64,000 nt of DNA from Dolichospermum sp. FACHB-1091 (GCF_014697585.1 NZ_JACJSB010000011.1:62001-126000), one strand, 5' to 3'; numbered from the stretch's first letter, positions 17,864 to 27,262 are shown. Translations and numbers: made by a program. Notes: generated by a model from the sequence alone, not told the origin.

Positions 17864-19228
17864 TTATTTTACACGAGTAGCTCGATTCGGACCACCAATT
17901 TCCATGTCTCGAACTTTCTTACTGCGCCAAAATAGACGAATGGGTGTCCCTTGAAAGCCCAACTGTTTACGGAATTGTCGTTCGATGTAACGGCGATAAT
18001 TCTCATTAAAGCGTGTAGCATCATTCACAAACAAAGCAATAGAAGGAGGTTGACTACTCACCTGAGTCCCATAATATATTTTACCCTGACGACCGCCTCG
18101 GGATGTCGGTGGTGAATGCCAACTGATAGCATCTTCTAGCACTTCATTAATTACTGATGTACTTACGCGGCGTTTATGTGATTCAGCGGCTTCATTGACC
18201 AATTCTAAAATTTTTTCTACTCTTAATCCCGTAACTGCACTCACAAAAATAGTATCTGCCCATTCAGTAAAATGTAAGCGTGACTCTAAATCTTTTTCAT
18301 GGTCATAGATAGTATAAGAGTCTTTTTCGACAGCATCCCACTTATTAACAACAATAACACAAGCGCGACCTTCTTCTAAAACGCGCCCAGCTAATTTTTG
18401 ATCTTGTTCGGTTACACCGTCTATGGCATCAATCACTAATAAAACCACATCAGCCCGACGAATAGCTTTAAAAGCGCGGTTAATACTGAAAAATTCCGTC
18501 CCGTATTCTATATGTTTCTTTTTGCGAATACCAGCGGTATCAATTAACCTGTAAGTCTGTCCACCTCGTTCAACTATTGTATCAATTGTGTCTCTAGTTG
18601 TTCCAGAAATAGGACTCACAATAGCTCTATTTTCACCGACAAAAGCATTAAGTAAACTGGATTTCCCCACATTTGGACGGCCGATAATAGCGACTTTAAT
18701 TTCTGGATTTTCCTCTACTTCTGTTGCATAAGGAATGTGATTCATTAACTCATCGAGAATTTCCCCCGTACCACTACCATGAATAGCGGAAATGGGGAAA
18801 GGTTCACCTAGTCCTAATTCCCAAAATTCAGCGGCTTGAATGATTCCCTGGTCAGGAGATTCGCATTTATTCACGGCCAATAATACGGGTACTGGTTGCT
18901 GACGTAACCATTCGGAAATTTCTTCATCTGCGGGCATTAGACCGGCTTGCCCATCAACTACGAAAATCGCCGCAGAGGCTTCTGCAAGAGCCGTTAAAGC
19001 TTGTTGGCGAATTAAAGGTAGAAATTCGGTGTCATCGTTAAAAACTAAGCCGCCTGTGTCCACTACCACAAATTCCCGATCATTCCAAAAAGCTGGACGA
19101 TAGGTGCGATCGCGTGTTACACCTGGTTCATCGTGGACTATTGCTGTTTGATCTCCAGCAAGACGATTTACAAAGGTAGATTTGCCCACATTCGGGCGGC
19201 CGATAATTGCAACAATTGGCAATGGCAT
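17864..19228 (-). CDS. der: Ribosome-assembly GTPase Der (EngA)
   Basis: 454-residue double GTPase needed for 50S subunit assembly. Two G domains are visible, each starting with GRPNVGKS (about residues 8-15 and 183-190), with DTGG/DTAG switch motifs and NKCE/NKWD specificity motifs, followed by the KH-like domain (about 350-440). The start is the ATG of [13 protein letters not shown] at 19226-19228. An in-frame ATG 69 bases upstream would add residues absent from the family. Confidence 0.96.
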   Translation of the reverse strand: MPLPIVAIIGRPNVGKSTFVNRLAGDQTAIVHDEPGVTRDRTYRPAFWNDREFVVVDTGGLVFNDDTEFLPLIRQQALTALAEASAAIFVVDGQAGLMPADEEISEWLRQQPVPVLLAVNKCESPDQGIIQAAEFWELGLGEPFPISAIHGSGTGEILDELMNHIPYATEVEENPEIKVAIIGRPNVGKSSLLNAFVGENRAIVSPISGTTRDTIDTIVERGGQTYRLIDTAGIRKKKHIEYGTEFFSINRAFKAIRRADVVLLVIDAIDGVTEQDQKLAGRVLEEGRACVIVVNKWDAVEKDSYTIYDHEKDLESRLHFTEWADTIFVSAVTGLRVEKILELVNEAAESHKRRVSTSVINEVLEDAISWHSPPTSRGGRQGKIYYGTQVSSQPPSIALFVNDATRFNENYRRYIERQFRKQLGFQGTPIRLFWRSKKVRDMEIGGPNRATRVK

Positions 19229-19585
19229 AAACTGAAGTTCTTTAGTGCTGAGTGTGTAGGTGTGCTGAGTTTTGTCTCTACGTTCTTCACCCAGCACTGT
19301 TTTAGAGAACTATTTATTGTAACATGGTTTTTGATAATTATGAGTTTTTGAAAAAGTTTTCCGTCAAGTGAGGTAAACTGCGATATTTACAGAATTTTTT
19401 GTGTCAACATACGAGCTATGAACACTATGAACACTGGTTCAGGAACATTATCTTGGCGAGCTAATTTTGTTGTTTTGGGGTTACTATGTCTTTAAGTGTA
19501 AAATTTCGTTATGAGATTCAATATTTATGGTCACATAGTATTAAAATTTGTTTGTATTAAGCATTTTATTTTTGAATTTTGAATC

Positions 19586-20185
19586 ATGTTCATCAACCAA
19601 AAAGTTTGTATAGCTATCGCTGGTGCTACCTTGGCTGGGACGATTGCTTCTGCTTCCCCTGCTGGTGCTGTTGTTTTTACCTATAATGGTTCAAAGTACG
19701 ATGTAACTACGCACAGTTTCAATGGCGATGATGCTTTTTCCGGCACAAATGCTTTGAACAGTCCGCTTAATGCGTTGTGGGGAAATCAATCTCTTGCTAA
19801 TGGATTGGCTAGTGTTGTTGGTTGTCAATTAGGCGGTTGTTACGTGAATCCGACTGGAATAAATGGGAATGATTGGGCAGGAGCGTACTTCGCTTATGCA
19901 ACCCAGACTGAACACGTACCTGGAAAGACGAACACTATTCTAAGTTTAGCGTCAATACAGCCGAACAATTCAACCGCCCTTCCATATATAGGAGAAGTTC
20001 AACACTCGTACAACATATATAACTGGCAAAATCCCAACCGAACATTCGCTAGAGCTGTGGCTGTGCCTGTGCCTTGGGATATTTCAGGGAGTGGTACTAT
20101 TCTTGGTTCTATGACAGGAATTGGTCTTGGTGTAGGGTTGAAGCGATTAAAAAGCAAAAAAACATCAACATTAACAATAAGTTAA
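19586..20185 (+). CDS. Secreted protein with CTERM-like C-terminal anchor, unknown function
   Basis: 199 residues: signal peptide at about 1-28 (hydrophobic stretch ending in ASPAGA), a Gly/Asn/Ser-rich body with one cysteine pair (CQLGGC), and at the C-terminus VPWDISGSG, a short hydrophobic segment and the basic end RLKSKK. This three-part end is like PEP-CTERM/exosortase sorting signals, in a W-D-I variant seen in cyanobacterial surface proteins. The gap before it (19229-19585, 357 bases) holds no gene or structure I recognise. Confidence 0.7.
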   Translation: MFINQKVCIAIAGATLAGTIASASPAGAVVFTYNGSKYDVTTHSFNGDDAFSGTNALNSPLNALWGNQSLANGLASVVGCQLGGCYVNPTGINGNDWAGAYFAYATQTEHVPGKTNTILSLASIQPNNSTALPYIGEVQHSYNIYNWQNPNRTFARAVAVPVPWDISGSGTILGSMTGIGLGVGLKRLKSKKTSTLTIS

Positions 20186-20222
20186 GTTGGCGTTAAAAAT
20201 TCAATCTATGTAACATAGATAA

Positions 20223-20251
20223 ATCCCTGAATTTTTAGAGAAATCAGGGAT
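20223..20251. terminator. Hairpin between convergent genes
   Basis: Stem ATCCCTGA/TCAGGGAT around a 13-base loop, between the secreted protein gene and rpaA, which converge. There is no long T run, so it may act weakly on either strand. Confidence 0.5.
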
Positions 20252-20278
20252 CTGAGTATCAAGATATTTAACTAGATT

Positions 20279-21022
20279 TCATTCAGGAATTGTAACTACT
20301 GGATCTTCAATTTCAGAAGACACACTAGGTAATTCTAGACAATATCCAGCGCCATAGACGGTTTTAATATAGCGTGGATGACGAGGATCGGGTTCAAGTT
20401 TGGTTCTCAAATGACGAATATGTACGCGAATAGTCTCAATATCATCATCAGGATCATAACCCCAAACTTCTCTGAGGATTTCACTGGGGGAAACGGTTTG
20501 TCCGTGACGTTGTAGCAAGCAGTGGAGTAACTCAAATTCTAAATGAGTCAATTTCACTGTTGTTTTGAACCAGATAGCCTCAAATCTTTCAGGAACAAGG
20601 GTAAGAGATCCATAGTTGAGAATTTCACTATGTTTTGCTGCTTGGGGAATTCTGTCAGTGCGTCGCAATAAAGCCCGTATCCGTGCTAATAATTCCTCTA
20701 CCTCAAACGGTTTGGTAAGGTAGTCATCCGCACCAGCATTAAACCCTTCTACCTTATTTTGAGTTTGGCTTAAAGCAGTCAACATCAATATAGGAATCTC
20801 AGCAGTGCGTTCATCCCGACGTAAGCGTTGACAAACTGTAAACCCATCTACTTTGGGTAACATCAGATCAAGCATAATTAAGTCCGGTTGTAGCTGGAGA
20901 GCCAGTGCTTGACCTTTGACACCATCTTCGGCTTGACTAACATCGTAGCCCGCCATTTCCAAGTTGACGGCAACAAGTTCTGAAATCGCTAGGTCATCAT
21001 CTATGACAAGAATCCTGGGCAT
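20279..21022 (-). CDS. rpaA: OmpR-family response regulator RpaA
   Basis: 247-residue two-component regulator. Receiver domain: acidic DDD at 8-10, phosphoacceptor Asp52 in MLDLMLP, LTKPFE near 102. Winged-helix domain at about 130-232 with [33 protein letters not shown]. The almost invariant blocks ([33 protein letters not shown]) are those I know from RpaA, the output regulator of the KaiABC clock phosphorylated by SasA, and not RpaB. No kinase gene is adjacent. Confidence 0.88.
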   Translation of the reverse strand: MPRILVIDDDLAISELVAVNLEMAGYDVSQAEDGVKGQALALQLQPDLIMLDLMLPKVDGFTVCQRLRRDERTAEIPILMLTALSQTQNKVEGFNAGADDYLTKPFEVEELLARIRALLRRTDRIPQAAKHSEILNYGSLTLVPERFEAIWFKTTVKLTHLEFELLHCLLQRHGQTVSPSEILREVWGYDPDDDIETIRVHIRHLRTKLEPDPRHPRYIKTVYGAGYCLELPSVSSEIEDPVVTIPE

Positions 21023-21243
21023 TCTTAAAAATTATAACTACTTTATTTAAGGATAATTGACGTTCCCCTCACTACTAAAAGTTCGCTGTGCTAATTCTGG
21101 TAGAAAGTTGAGGGACTTTTGAGATCATCAAGCAAACCGTAAACTTTTGTTTTCCTTGATATATAAAAAGATTACCATCTTAATTATAAAAAATATGTTA
21201 AATCTAATATAAATATTAAAATCAAATTCATCCTCCCGTTCTT

Positions 21244-22317
21244 ATGTATAAATACGAATACTCACCGCCATATTTTTTGCAAAATGGCATGACCATGACA
21301 ACTTATACAGCTTTGTGGGCTAGTCGTGATTGGGAGAGTAAAACTACTCATCCAGAACCAGGATATCACGAAGTCATCTTCACAGGTGGACAAGGTGTGC
21401 CAATTTTTGGTAAGGTTGCTATTCCCCCAAATGCCCATAGTACAATTATTGGCACTTATGGTATTACTGGAGAATTAGACCAACAATGGTTTTTGCAAAT
21501 TTTGGGACGCAAGGCTTACGCCCAAGGTTATGCTGTAGTATTATTTGATTGGCGGGCCCATGGTAAAACCGCAGAATTATCGCCAACATTGACTTCAGAC
21601 GGTTTGTATGAGGGGGAAGATTTTGTCAGAATTGCGGAAACGTCCGCACAAATGGGTTGTCCTCCGCAATTTTGGTTTATAGGCTATTCTTTGGGGGGAC
21701 AATTGGCCTTGTGGGGAGTGAAAGCTGCAGCAGATTTAGCACCCAAAGATATTGATCTTGCTGGTGGGGCGGTGATTTGTCCGAGTTTAGATTCCTGTCG
21801 ATCACTAACTTATTTAGTTACGCACCCATTCGGTAAATATATTGAATCTCGCATTGCTAAAGAATTAAAAAAACTAGCTTGGAAAATCCATGCTGCTTAT
21901 CCTGAATCTATTAAGCCTGAAGCTATTCATAGGGCTAATAGCATTTGGAAATTTGACGAAGAACTCGTTATTGAGGGTTTGGGTTTCCCTACCGTCACTG
22001 ATTATTATCAAGCCAGCAGTGGGTTAGAATTATTACCTAAACTATCAAAACCAACCTTAATTCTATATGCTGCTGATGACCCCTTATTTGATCCTGCTAT
22101 TATTCCTGATTTAGAAACCGCTGCTAGGAAAAATCCCGATATAGATTTATTACTCACTCGTTACGGTGGCCATGTTGGTTATGTGAGTAGTAAAAGATGT
22201 CAAAATCAATATCAAGATCCTGATCAATGGTGGGCTTGGAATCGCGTTTTACAGTGGATAGAAATAAAACGTCACCAAAAAATTGAACAGGTTTCTCTGG
22301 AAAAAAGTAAAGTTTAA
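21244..22317 (+). CDS. Alpha/beta hydrolase
   Basis: 357-residue hydrolase with the nucleophile elbow GYSLGGQ near residue 147, an acid in AADDPLFDP near 280 and a histidine in GGHVGY near 308, so the Ser-Asp-His triad is complete. Substrate unknown; the size and the DWRAHGKT motif resemble cyanobacterial YheT-like/EMB8-like hydrolases. The stop is three bases before the phosphopantetheinyl transferase, so the two are probably co-transcribed. The start could also be the ATG at 21289 or 21295. Confidence 0.83.
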   Translation: MYKYEYSPPYFLQNGMTMTTYTALWASRDWESKTTHPEPGYHEVIFTGGQGVPIFGKVAIPPNAHSTIIGTYGITGELDQQWFLQILGRKAYAQGYAVVLFDWRAHGKTAELSPTLTSDGLYEGEDFVRIAETSAQMGCPPQFWFIGYSLGGQLALWGVKAAADLAPKDIDLAGGAVICPSLDSCRSLTYLVTHPFGKYIESRIAKELKKLAWKIHAAYPESIKPEAIHRANSIWKFDEELVIEGLGFPTVTDYYQASSGLELLPKLSKPTLILYAADDPLFDPAIIPDLETAARKNPDIDLLLTRYGGHVGYVSSKRCQNQYQDPDQWWAWNRVLQWIEIKRHQKIEQVSLEKSKV

Positions 22318-22320
22318 TTA

Positions 22321-23064
22321 TTGACAACTGTGTTTAATTATAATTGGCTACCTGCACCCAAAAACTTAAATTTGTCATTAAATGATGTGCATCTTTGGCG
22401 CATTAATTTAAATCAATCAGAATCACAATTACAAGCTTTTTGGGAAACTTTATCTAGTGATGAAATTGCTCGCGCCGAAAGGTTTTATTTTCCTGAACAT
22501 CGGCAAAGATTTATCGCTGGACGTGGCACAATCCGCGCCATTTTAGGGCGATATTTAGCTATTGACCCCAAACAAGTGGAATTTGAATATCAACCCCGTG
22601 GTAAGCCTTTTTTGGCGGCTAAATTTGCCAATCAAAGATTATTCTTTAATTTATCTCATTCCCAAGATTTGGCTTTGTGTGGTGTGAGTTATCAAAATCA
22701 GATTGGTGTAGATTTAGAATGTATTCGCACTATGTCAGATTTAGAAAGTCTGGCTAAACGGTTTTTTTCTGCTGAAGAATATGAACATCTGCGGTTAGTT
22801 TCTTCTGAAGAACAAAAACAAATGTTTTTCCGTTATTGGACTTGCAAAGAAGCTTATGTAAAAGCTACAGGAGATGGTTTAGTCAAGTTAGAAGAAATTA
22901 AAATATCTTTAACAGTAAATCAACCCAGTAGATTACTTGTATCAGGAGATTGGAATTTAAGAGAATTAATACCAACAGATAATTTTGCGGCCGCAGTTGT
23001 CGTTGCGGGGAAGAATATTAATTTGCATTGTTGGGAATATTGCTTCTTTGCGGACTATTATTAG
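22321..23064 (+). CDS. hetI: 4'-phosphopantetheinyl transferase (HetI/Sfp type)
   Basis: 247-residue Sfp-type enzyme that moves phosphopantetheine from CoA onto carrier proteins of fatty acid, polyketide or nonribosomal peptide synthases. Motifs: FFNLSHS near 109, GVDLECI near 129 and FRYWTCKEAYVKATGDGL near 170-187, which contain the Mg-binding acids and catalytic Lys. Cyanobacterial HetI is the usual sole PPTase. In Anabaena hetI lies next to hetMN; here it follows a hydrolase gene. The start is TTG at 22321 or GTG at 22330; no ATG is available. Confidence 0.85.
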   Translation: MTTVFNYNWLPAPKNLNLSLNDVHLWRINLNQSESQLQAFWETLSSDEIARAERFYFPEHRQRFIAGRGTIRAILGRYLAIDPKQVEFEYQPRGKPFLAAKFANQRLFFNLSHSQDLALCGVSYQNQIGVDLECIRTMSDLESLAKRFFSAEEYEHLRLVSSEEQKQMFFRYWTCKEAYVKATGDGLVKLEEIKISLTVNQPSRLLVSGDWNLRELIPTDNFAAAVVVAGKNINLHCWEYCFFADYY

Positions 23065-23163
23065 GAAATATTAGGTAAAAAGTTCATCATCATCGTTACG
23101 AAGTCTGTCTTTTTTCGGTGGTTGGTTGTTCATTTGTGGGGTGTGTTTTTATATCGTGTTTGA

Positions 23164-23240
23164 CCTCTCCCCCAGCCCCTCTCCTACTAAGTCTTGCTCC
23201 CCCTTCCCTTGCAGGGAAGGGGGTTGGGGGGTTAAGTCCG
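23164..23240. repeat. Palindromic C-rich repeat
   Basis: Two opposed blocks CTCCCCCAGCCCCTCTCC and CCCTTGCAGGGAAGGGGGTTGGGGG make long hairpins. This is an intergenic relative of the repeats inserted in frame in the restriction enzyme (14188-14258) and acnB. Confidence 0.7.
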
Positions 23241-23305
23241 TTTGGGATGTTGGAGGAATGCGATCACTTTCTCAACGCATAACCAAAAAGCGATCACACT
23301 TCCAT

Positions 23306-24037
23306 CTAAATATTTTCACTATTTTGTACATTTATCTGTAAATATTCTTGATTTGATATATAATTTTCTACATTTTCTAATATTTCCCTTAAATAACAAA
23401 TAACTCTTTTTTGAATCTTCAATAATTCATCAGCAGTAGCTTTGTTGCCAATTTCCTCAAACGTCTTAAAACCATGTGCTAAATCATTTCTATTGGTTTT
23501 AATTGTGAGTAAATCACTTCCATCTTGAGTTTTGCTTTTATTAGTTTGGGACGAAAAACCATAAATTTTTGCTATATTTCTGATTTTTTGTGCATCTACA
23601 TTACCTGAAAATAGTCTTTTCTTATTTTCTTTCTTAATCAGAGCATCAAAGGTAACTGATATGATATCAACTGAAATATTGATGAGACCTTGTAAAAGAG
23701 TATCTGTAGATTGGATATCTTTATCTCTTACATGATTAATAATAATTTTTTTTATTTCTTTTCTCACGTCATCGAAAGAGACTTGTTGCATTTTTAATTC
23801 ATCAAAAATTGTTTCAATAGCATTACGCATAGTAGCTTCAACTAGGTTATATAGTAAAAAATATCCTGTCGCTTTAAGAGTATTTTCTAAATCATCATCT
23901 ATTGGTTTTGTTTTTATATTGTTAGCATTACCCATACTTAATTGAATGTAACCTTGCTCTAGGTTTTTCAGGAAGTAAAAGTATTTACTAACTTCTTTAG
24001 CGCGTTCATTAAAATCTTGAAATAATGTACTTGTCAT
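23306..24037 (-). CDS. HEPN-domain RNase-like protein (MAE_28990 family)
   Basis: 243-residue all-helical protein. It carries the Rx4H signature of HEPN ribonucleases as RNDLAH at about residues 183-188, preceded by the family's FYFLKNLE...KATGYFLLYNLVEATMRNAI segment. HEPN domains cut RNA in toxin-antitoxin and defence systems. The start ATG overlaps the stop of the upstream DUF262 gene by four bases, so the two are translationally coupled and probably act as one module. Confidence 0.83.
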   Translation of the reverse strand: MTSTLFQDFNERAKEVSKYFYFLKNLEQGYIQLSMGNANNIKTKPIDDDLENTLKATGYFLLYNLVEATMRNAIETIFDELKMQQVSFDDVRKEIKKIIINHVRDKDIQSTDTLLQGLINISVDIISVTFDALIKKENKKRLFSGNVDAQKIRNIAKIYGFSSQTNKSKTQDGSDLLTIKTNRNDLAHGFKTFEEIGNKATADELLKIQKRVICYLREILENVENYISNQEYLQINVQNSENI

Positions 24038-25140
24038 GAATTACCTAAAAGCTGATTGCGAACATATTCAATACGACGACTGACTTTATTTTGAGAACTA
24101 CTAGCATCAGATTTCGTTAATTTTTTAAACTCATCAGAATCTAAAAAGGAAGTAGATTTTGGAACTAAATTAGGATTTTCTCTGAGCGCCAAAGCAATAC
24201 CTACTGTAATAGATTCAAACTTAATTCTAGTTGTAGGTTCATAGCAATTCTTAGTTTTTCGATAAATATGTAAAGAATTGGAAATATACTTTTGTACAAA
24301 TGCTAACATTGAATCAAATTCATTTCTCATAGCATTTATTTTGCTCTCATCTGATTGATTTTCCAGTTTTAAATATTCATTCAAGAATTTATGGACTTTG
24401 TTTTCAACATTGCCATAATTTTGATAATTATTTAAAAATGCAAAAAAACGTAATACATATTCTTGTGGATCTCCTTTATTAATTTCAGTGTCAGTAAAGG
24501 AACATAAATCTCTAAATAGTAGATTTTTTGAAAGTTCCTCAACTAAATCAAGACATTTTCCTGGTTCACCTCCTCTACGTTTTTCCATTTCATTCAATTC
24601 AACACTACCACTATTAATTCTTTGGAACAAATCCCTTCTAATTTCTTCATCTGCTTCTTCTGTTAATTGAATCATTTTAATAGTAGTTCTATTAAAACGT
24701 CTTTGGCGTGTTGGTAGTAAATCTGTAAACGTAAAGCCATTAAGATTTGTTAGTTTTTCAAGATTTCTTAATGTAAGTTCATTATTAATAAATCTGCTTA
24801 AAGTACGAATACGTTGTGTACCATCTATAATTTCCAACCGGGTTAAATCTTCTGATTCTGATACATCGGCCACAAAAATATAAGGGATTGGTAAATCTAA
24901 CATTATAGATTCAATGAATTTTGATTGGGTATTTTCATCCCAAGCCATTGCTCGTTGATAATCTGGAATAAAAATCTCATTTTTATCTTCATCTATTCCA
25001 TCTAAATATTTTTGAACAATTACTTCGATAGGATATTCTAAAGTCTTATAGTCAACACGCTTTCTATTATCGCGGATTTCTTGTTCCGCATTTTCTTTGC
25101 GTTGATTTGTAATTTCTAGTTGAGTTACCATATTTGACAA
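24034..25140 (-). CDS. DUF262 (ParB/GmrS-like) domain protein
   Basis: 368 residues. The N-terminal half is a DUF262 domain: IFIPDYQRAMAWDENTQSKFIESIMLDLP at about residues 55-84 and the catalytic-like DGTQRIRTL at about 105-113 (usual form DGQQR). DUF262 is the ParB-fold NTPase/nuclease-like domain of GmrSD-type modification-dependent nucleases. The C-terminal DUF1524 HNH domain of GmrSD is missing; a helical C-terminus and the coupled HEPN protein take its place. The start could be M1 or M4. Confidence 0.85.
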   Translation of the reverse strand: MSNMVTQLEITNQRKENAEQEIRDNRKRVDYKTLEYPIEVIVQKYLDGIDEDKNEIFIPDYQRAMAWDENTQSKFIESIMLDLPIPYIFVADVSESEDLTRLEIIDGTQRIRTLSRFINNELTLRNLEKLTNLNGFTFTDLLPTRQRRFNRTTIKMIQLTEEADEEIRRDLFQRINSGSVELNEMEKRRGGEPGKCLDLVEELSKNLLFRDLCSFTDTEINKGDPQEYVLRFFAFLNNYQNYGNVENKVHKFLNEYLKLENQSDESKINAMRNEFDSMLAFVQKYISNSLHIYRKTKNCYEPTTRIKFESITVGIALALRENPNLVPKSTSFLDSDEFKKLTKSDASSSQNKVSRRIEYVRNQLLGNS

Positions 25141-25265
25141 TTTATTGTTTTGATATCTAAAGTTAGAGCTTTTTGATTGAGTGAATTAATTACATTTTAC
25201 CAGTGAAATAGGTGAATTTAGCTAGATTAAGAAATCTTAATAATTGAATATAAACCCTTTAAAAT

Positions 25266-25306
25266 CAAGGTGAGTCCATCAAGACCCACCATAACCTAAA
25301 TTATAA
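25266..25306. repeat. Cassette-border repeat (acnB 3' flank copy), downstream of xisI
   Basis: About 41 bp, AAGGTGAGTCCATCAAGACC... ending AACCTAAATTATA, matching the bases immediately downstream of acnB (32513-32552). Four further copies lie at 26207, 26791, 31870 and 32513, each between gene groups. Confidence 0.8.
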
Positions 25307-25324
25307 TAACAAAGTTTTTCTCTA

Positions 25325-25666
25325 TTAAGCAATAGCAAACTCAGTAAACTTCCGAGTTTCAGGATCATGAAAAGCTAACACAATATCTTCTTTTGGTACA
25401 CCTTCCCTTAATAACTCCGTTGCTATTCCTTCCTGGGTCCAATCTTCCTCAATGTAAATTTTCTCATTTTTAATACGAATATGAACATGAGTTGATTTTA
25501 GTCTTTTATCTTCTTTCCAATCAACTGTTAACCACAAATAATGATCGTGAGTTTCATCAAATACTAAACAGGTTTCAGTATTATAATCAGGAGATTTATG
25601 AACCAACTGATCATATTCTGTTAAAATACTTTTAATTAACTCCCGATATTTTATAATTTTATCCAT
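25325..25666 (-). CDS. xisI: XisI-family protein (locus A)
   Basis: 113-residue member of the XisI family, named for control of fdxN-element excision in Anabaena heterocysts. The N-terminal half ([15 protein letters not shown]...) varies between copies, while the last 50 residues ([17 protein letters not shown]... to the end) are nearly identical in all four copies of this window. The start overlaps the end of xisH by 16 bases. The molecular activity is unknown; XisI is thought to pair with XisH. Confidence 0.9.
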   Translation of the reverse strand: MDKIIKYRELIKSILTEYDQLVHKSPDYNTETCLVFDETHDHYLWLTVDWKEDKRLKSTHVHIRIKNEKIYIEEDWTQEGIATELLREGVPKEDIVLAFHDPETRKFTEFAIA

Positions 25667-26070
25667 GATTGAATCTCCTGTTTTTTATCATTAAAAACAA
25701 TAAAGTTAAGTTGATGACGTTTAATTACAGGTTGGATGGATTTTCTTTGAAAGAAAGTATTAAAAATTGTACTTCTTACTGCTAAATACAGTTCATAATC
25801 TTTATGAGAAAATTCGAGAAAATCACGATATAAAAGATATTGCCCTAAAGCATTTTGAAAATCATTCATTGGTGAAGGATTAATAAAACTTTTGATTTCT
25901 ACTACAATAATACGTTTTTGTTTTTCAGGCAATAAAGTCTTTTCAGCTAATAAATCAGCATAAAGGTTATCATCTTCATATTCAACAGTATAAGGATCTG
26001 CTGTAATTGTCCAACCGTCTTTAATTAAAGCATTTTTCACCGCTTCATGGTATATGTCCTTTGCTGGCAT
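25651..26070 (-). CDS. xisH: XisH-family PD-(D/E)XK-like protein (locus A)
   Basis: 139-residue XisH protein. The N-terminus [20 protein letters not shown] is the family signature. DLLAEKTL...IIVVEIKSF at about residues 38-60 has the Asp...Glu-X-Lys pattern of restriction-endonuclease-like folds. It is required with XisI and XisC/F for fdxN element excision in Anabaena, although no recombinase is present here. Directly followed by xisI with overlap. Confidence 0.9.
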   Translation of the reverse strand: MPAKDIYHEAVKNALIKDGWTITADPYTVEYEDDNLYADLLAEKTLLPEKQKRIIVVEIKSFINPSPMNDFQNALGQYLLYRDFLEFSHKDYELYLAVRSTIFNTFFQRKSIQPVIKRHQLNFIVFNDKKQEIQSWIKL

Positions 26071-26100
26071 TTTTCACCCCGATAATCAACTATTATATTA

Positions 26101-26205
26101 TATAGCAATCCTGAACAGTTTGTGAGAAAATACGTAGATAAAAATCCTTGTTTTATAAGCATTTTAGCCTTGTTGAACTCTCACGTATCATTTAGGATTG
26201 CTATA
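26101..26205. repeat. MITE-like element with TATAGCAATCCT ends
   Basis: 105 bp bounded by TATAGCAATCCTGAA and TTTAGGATTGCTATA, a terminal inverted repeat of about 14 bp. TATAGCAATCC ends recall IS630-type miniature elements of cyanobacteria. It sits between the xisH ribosome binding region and the next cassette-border repeat. The same end motif (GCATTGCTATAGC) appears next to the broken xisH at 38893-38930. Confidence 0.75.
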
Positions 26206-26206
26206 A

Positions 26207-26310
26207 CATTCAGGTGAGTTCATCAAGACCCACCCTAACCTAAATTATACCAAAGCCGCTTCTCCTTACTAATCACCCTCCCCTCATCCTCAAAACCAAC
26301 AATTTGATCA
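26207..26310. repeat. Cassette-border repeat plus diverged copy of the acnB 3' end
   Basis: The first about 40 bp equal the downstream flank of acnB. From 26245 to about 26310 the sequence follows the last 21-22 codons of acnB (compare 32550-32615) with a 4-base deletion near the start and a few changes, so the copy is not coding. It marks the border between the xisHI and relE groups. Confidence 0.85.
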
Positions 26311-26505
26311 CATTAACAACATACTTTTCACATCTTCTAAAGACATTGAAACACTATTCTTTTCTTCTTCCTTAGCATCTCTCAAATCTCGTAAATCTTC
26401 CAAATCTTCTAATAATTCCTGAATCTTCAAAAATTCCTCATAAGGTAAAACCGCAAATTGTTTTTCACCATTTTTTGTTAAAAACTCAGGATGTAATTCA
26501 ATCAT
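26308..26505 (-). CDS. Phd/RelB-type antitoxin-like protein
   Basis: 65 residues: MIELHPEFLTKNGEKQFAVLPYEEFLKIQELLEDLEDLRDLRDA, a Phd/YefM-like DNA-binding start followed by an acidic helix. It lies 14 bases downstream of the RelE-type toxin, so the toxin gene comes first. The family normally neutralises the toxin and represses the operon. Confidence 0.8.
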   Translation of the reverse strand: MIELHPEFLTKNGEKQFAVLPYEEFLKIQELLEDLEDLRDLRDAKEEEKNSVSMSLEDVKSMLLM

Positions 26506-26519
26506 TTTTTAACCTCCTA

Positions 26520-26768
26520 TTACTCATAAGCTTTACTACGATGCTTAACCCTATACACGATTATAGTTTGTTCTGCTAATTCAAACAAAATTCGATAATC
26601 ACCAACTCTTAAACGATATTCTGGAGTAAAATTTGTTAAGCGTTTCACATCTCCTTGTAAATCATCTTGCATTGCTTCAATTTTATTGATAATGCGTTCT
26701 CTGTCATTTACAGGAATTTTCTGTAAATCTTTAATCGCTTTGGGTTTAAATTCTATTTGGTAATGCAC
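26520..26768 (-). CDS. RelE/ParE-type toxin
   Basis: 82 residues with the RelE fold pattern: YQIEFKPKAIKDLQKIP at the N-terminus, a central helix pair, then YRLRVGDYRILFEL and IIVYRVKHRSKAYE. RelE toxins cut mRNA at the ribosome. The conserved Arg residues of the family (YRLRVGDYR) and the C-terminal His-Arg are present. First gene of a toxin-antitoxin pair. Confidence 0.87.
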   Translation of the reverse strand: MHYQIEFKPKAIKDLQKIPVNDRERIINKIEAMQDDLQGDVKRLTNFTPEYRLRVGDYRILFELAEQTIIVYRVKHRSKAYE

Positions 26769-26790
26769 ATATTTTAACCTTTTTCAAAAC

Positions 26791-26835
26791 ATTAAGGTGA
26801 GTCCATCCAAACTCACCCTAACCTAAATTATACTA
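26791..26835. repeat. Cassette-border repeat (acnB 3' flank copy)
   Basis: ATTAAGGTGAGTCCATCC... to AACCTAAATTATAC, matching the acnB downstream flank with several substitutions. It separates the RelE pair from xisI locus B. Confidence 0.8.
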
Positions 26836-26851
26836 ACAAATTTTTTCTCGA

Positions 26852-27193
26852 TTAAGCCACAGCAAATTCTGTAAACTTCCGAGTTTCAGGATCATGAAAA
26901 GCCAAAACAATATCCTCTTTTGGTACACCTTCTCTTAATAACTCCGTTGCAATACCTTCCTGGGTCCAATCTTCCTCAATATATATCTTATCATTTTTAA
27001 TGCGAACATAAATATGAGTATTATTAACTCTTTTTTTGTTAACCCAATCAATACTACGCCAAAAATAATGATGATTATTGTCATCAAAAATTAAACAATT
27101 TTCCGGGTGAAAATCAGGAGCTTTTTCAACAATTTGATAATATTCTGTTAAGATTTTTTTGATTATTTCTCCATATCTTGTGAGCTTATCCAT
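26852..27193 (-). CDS. xisI: XisI-family protein (locus B)
   Basis: 113 residues. The C-terminal half is almost identical to locus A ([20 protein letters not shown] and onward), while the N-terminal half differs (MDKLTRYGEIIKKILTEYYQI). Its xisH partner is reduced to a short remnant immediately upstream (27178-27262), so this copy is an orphan and may depend on XisH from another locus. Confidence 0.88.
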   Translation of the reverse strand: MDKLTRYGEIIKKILTEYYQIVEKAPDFHPENCLIFDDNNHHYFWRSIDWVNKKRVNNTHIYVRIKNDKIYIEEDWTQEGIATELLREGVPKEDIVLAFHDPETRKFTEFAVA

Positions 27194-27262
27194 GATACAA
27201 TTTCCTCCTGTTCGTTATTAAAAACAATAAACTCTACCTGATGACGTTTAACAATAGCTTTT
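27178..27262 (-). pseudogene. 3' remnant of xisH (locus B)
   Basis: The bases follow the last about 25 codons of xisH locus A (compare 25651-25735: the stretch around AAAAACAATAAA and GATGACGTTTAA) and then break off into a fragment of acnB at 27263. No start or N-terminal half remains. Confidence 0.75.

Noticed and set aside
22321-23064. Heterocyst glycolipid island around hetI
   Set aside because: The neighbouring genes are a hydrolase and the DUF262/HEPN pair; no hetM, hetN or hgl genes occur in the window.
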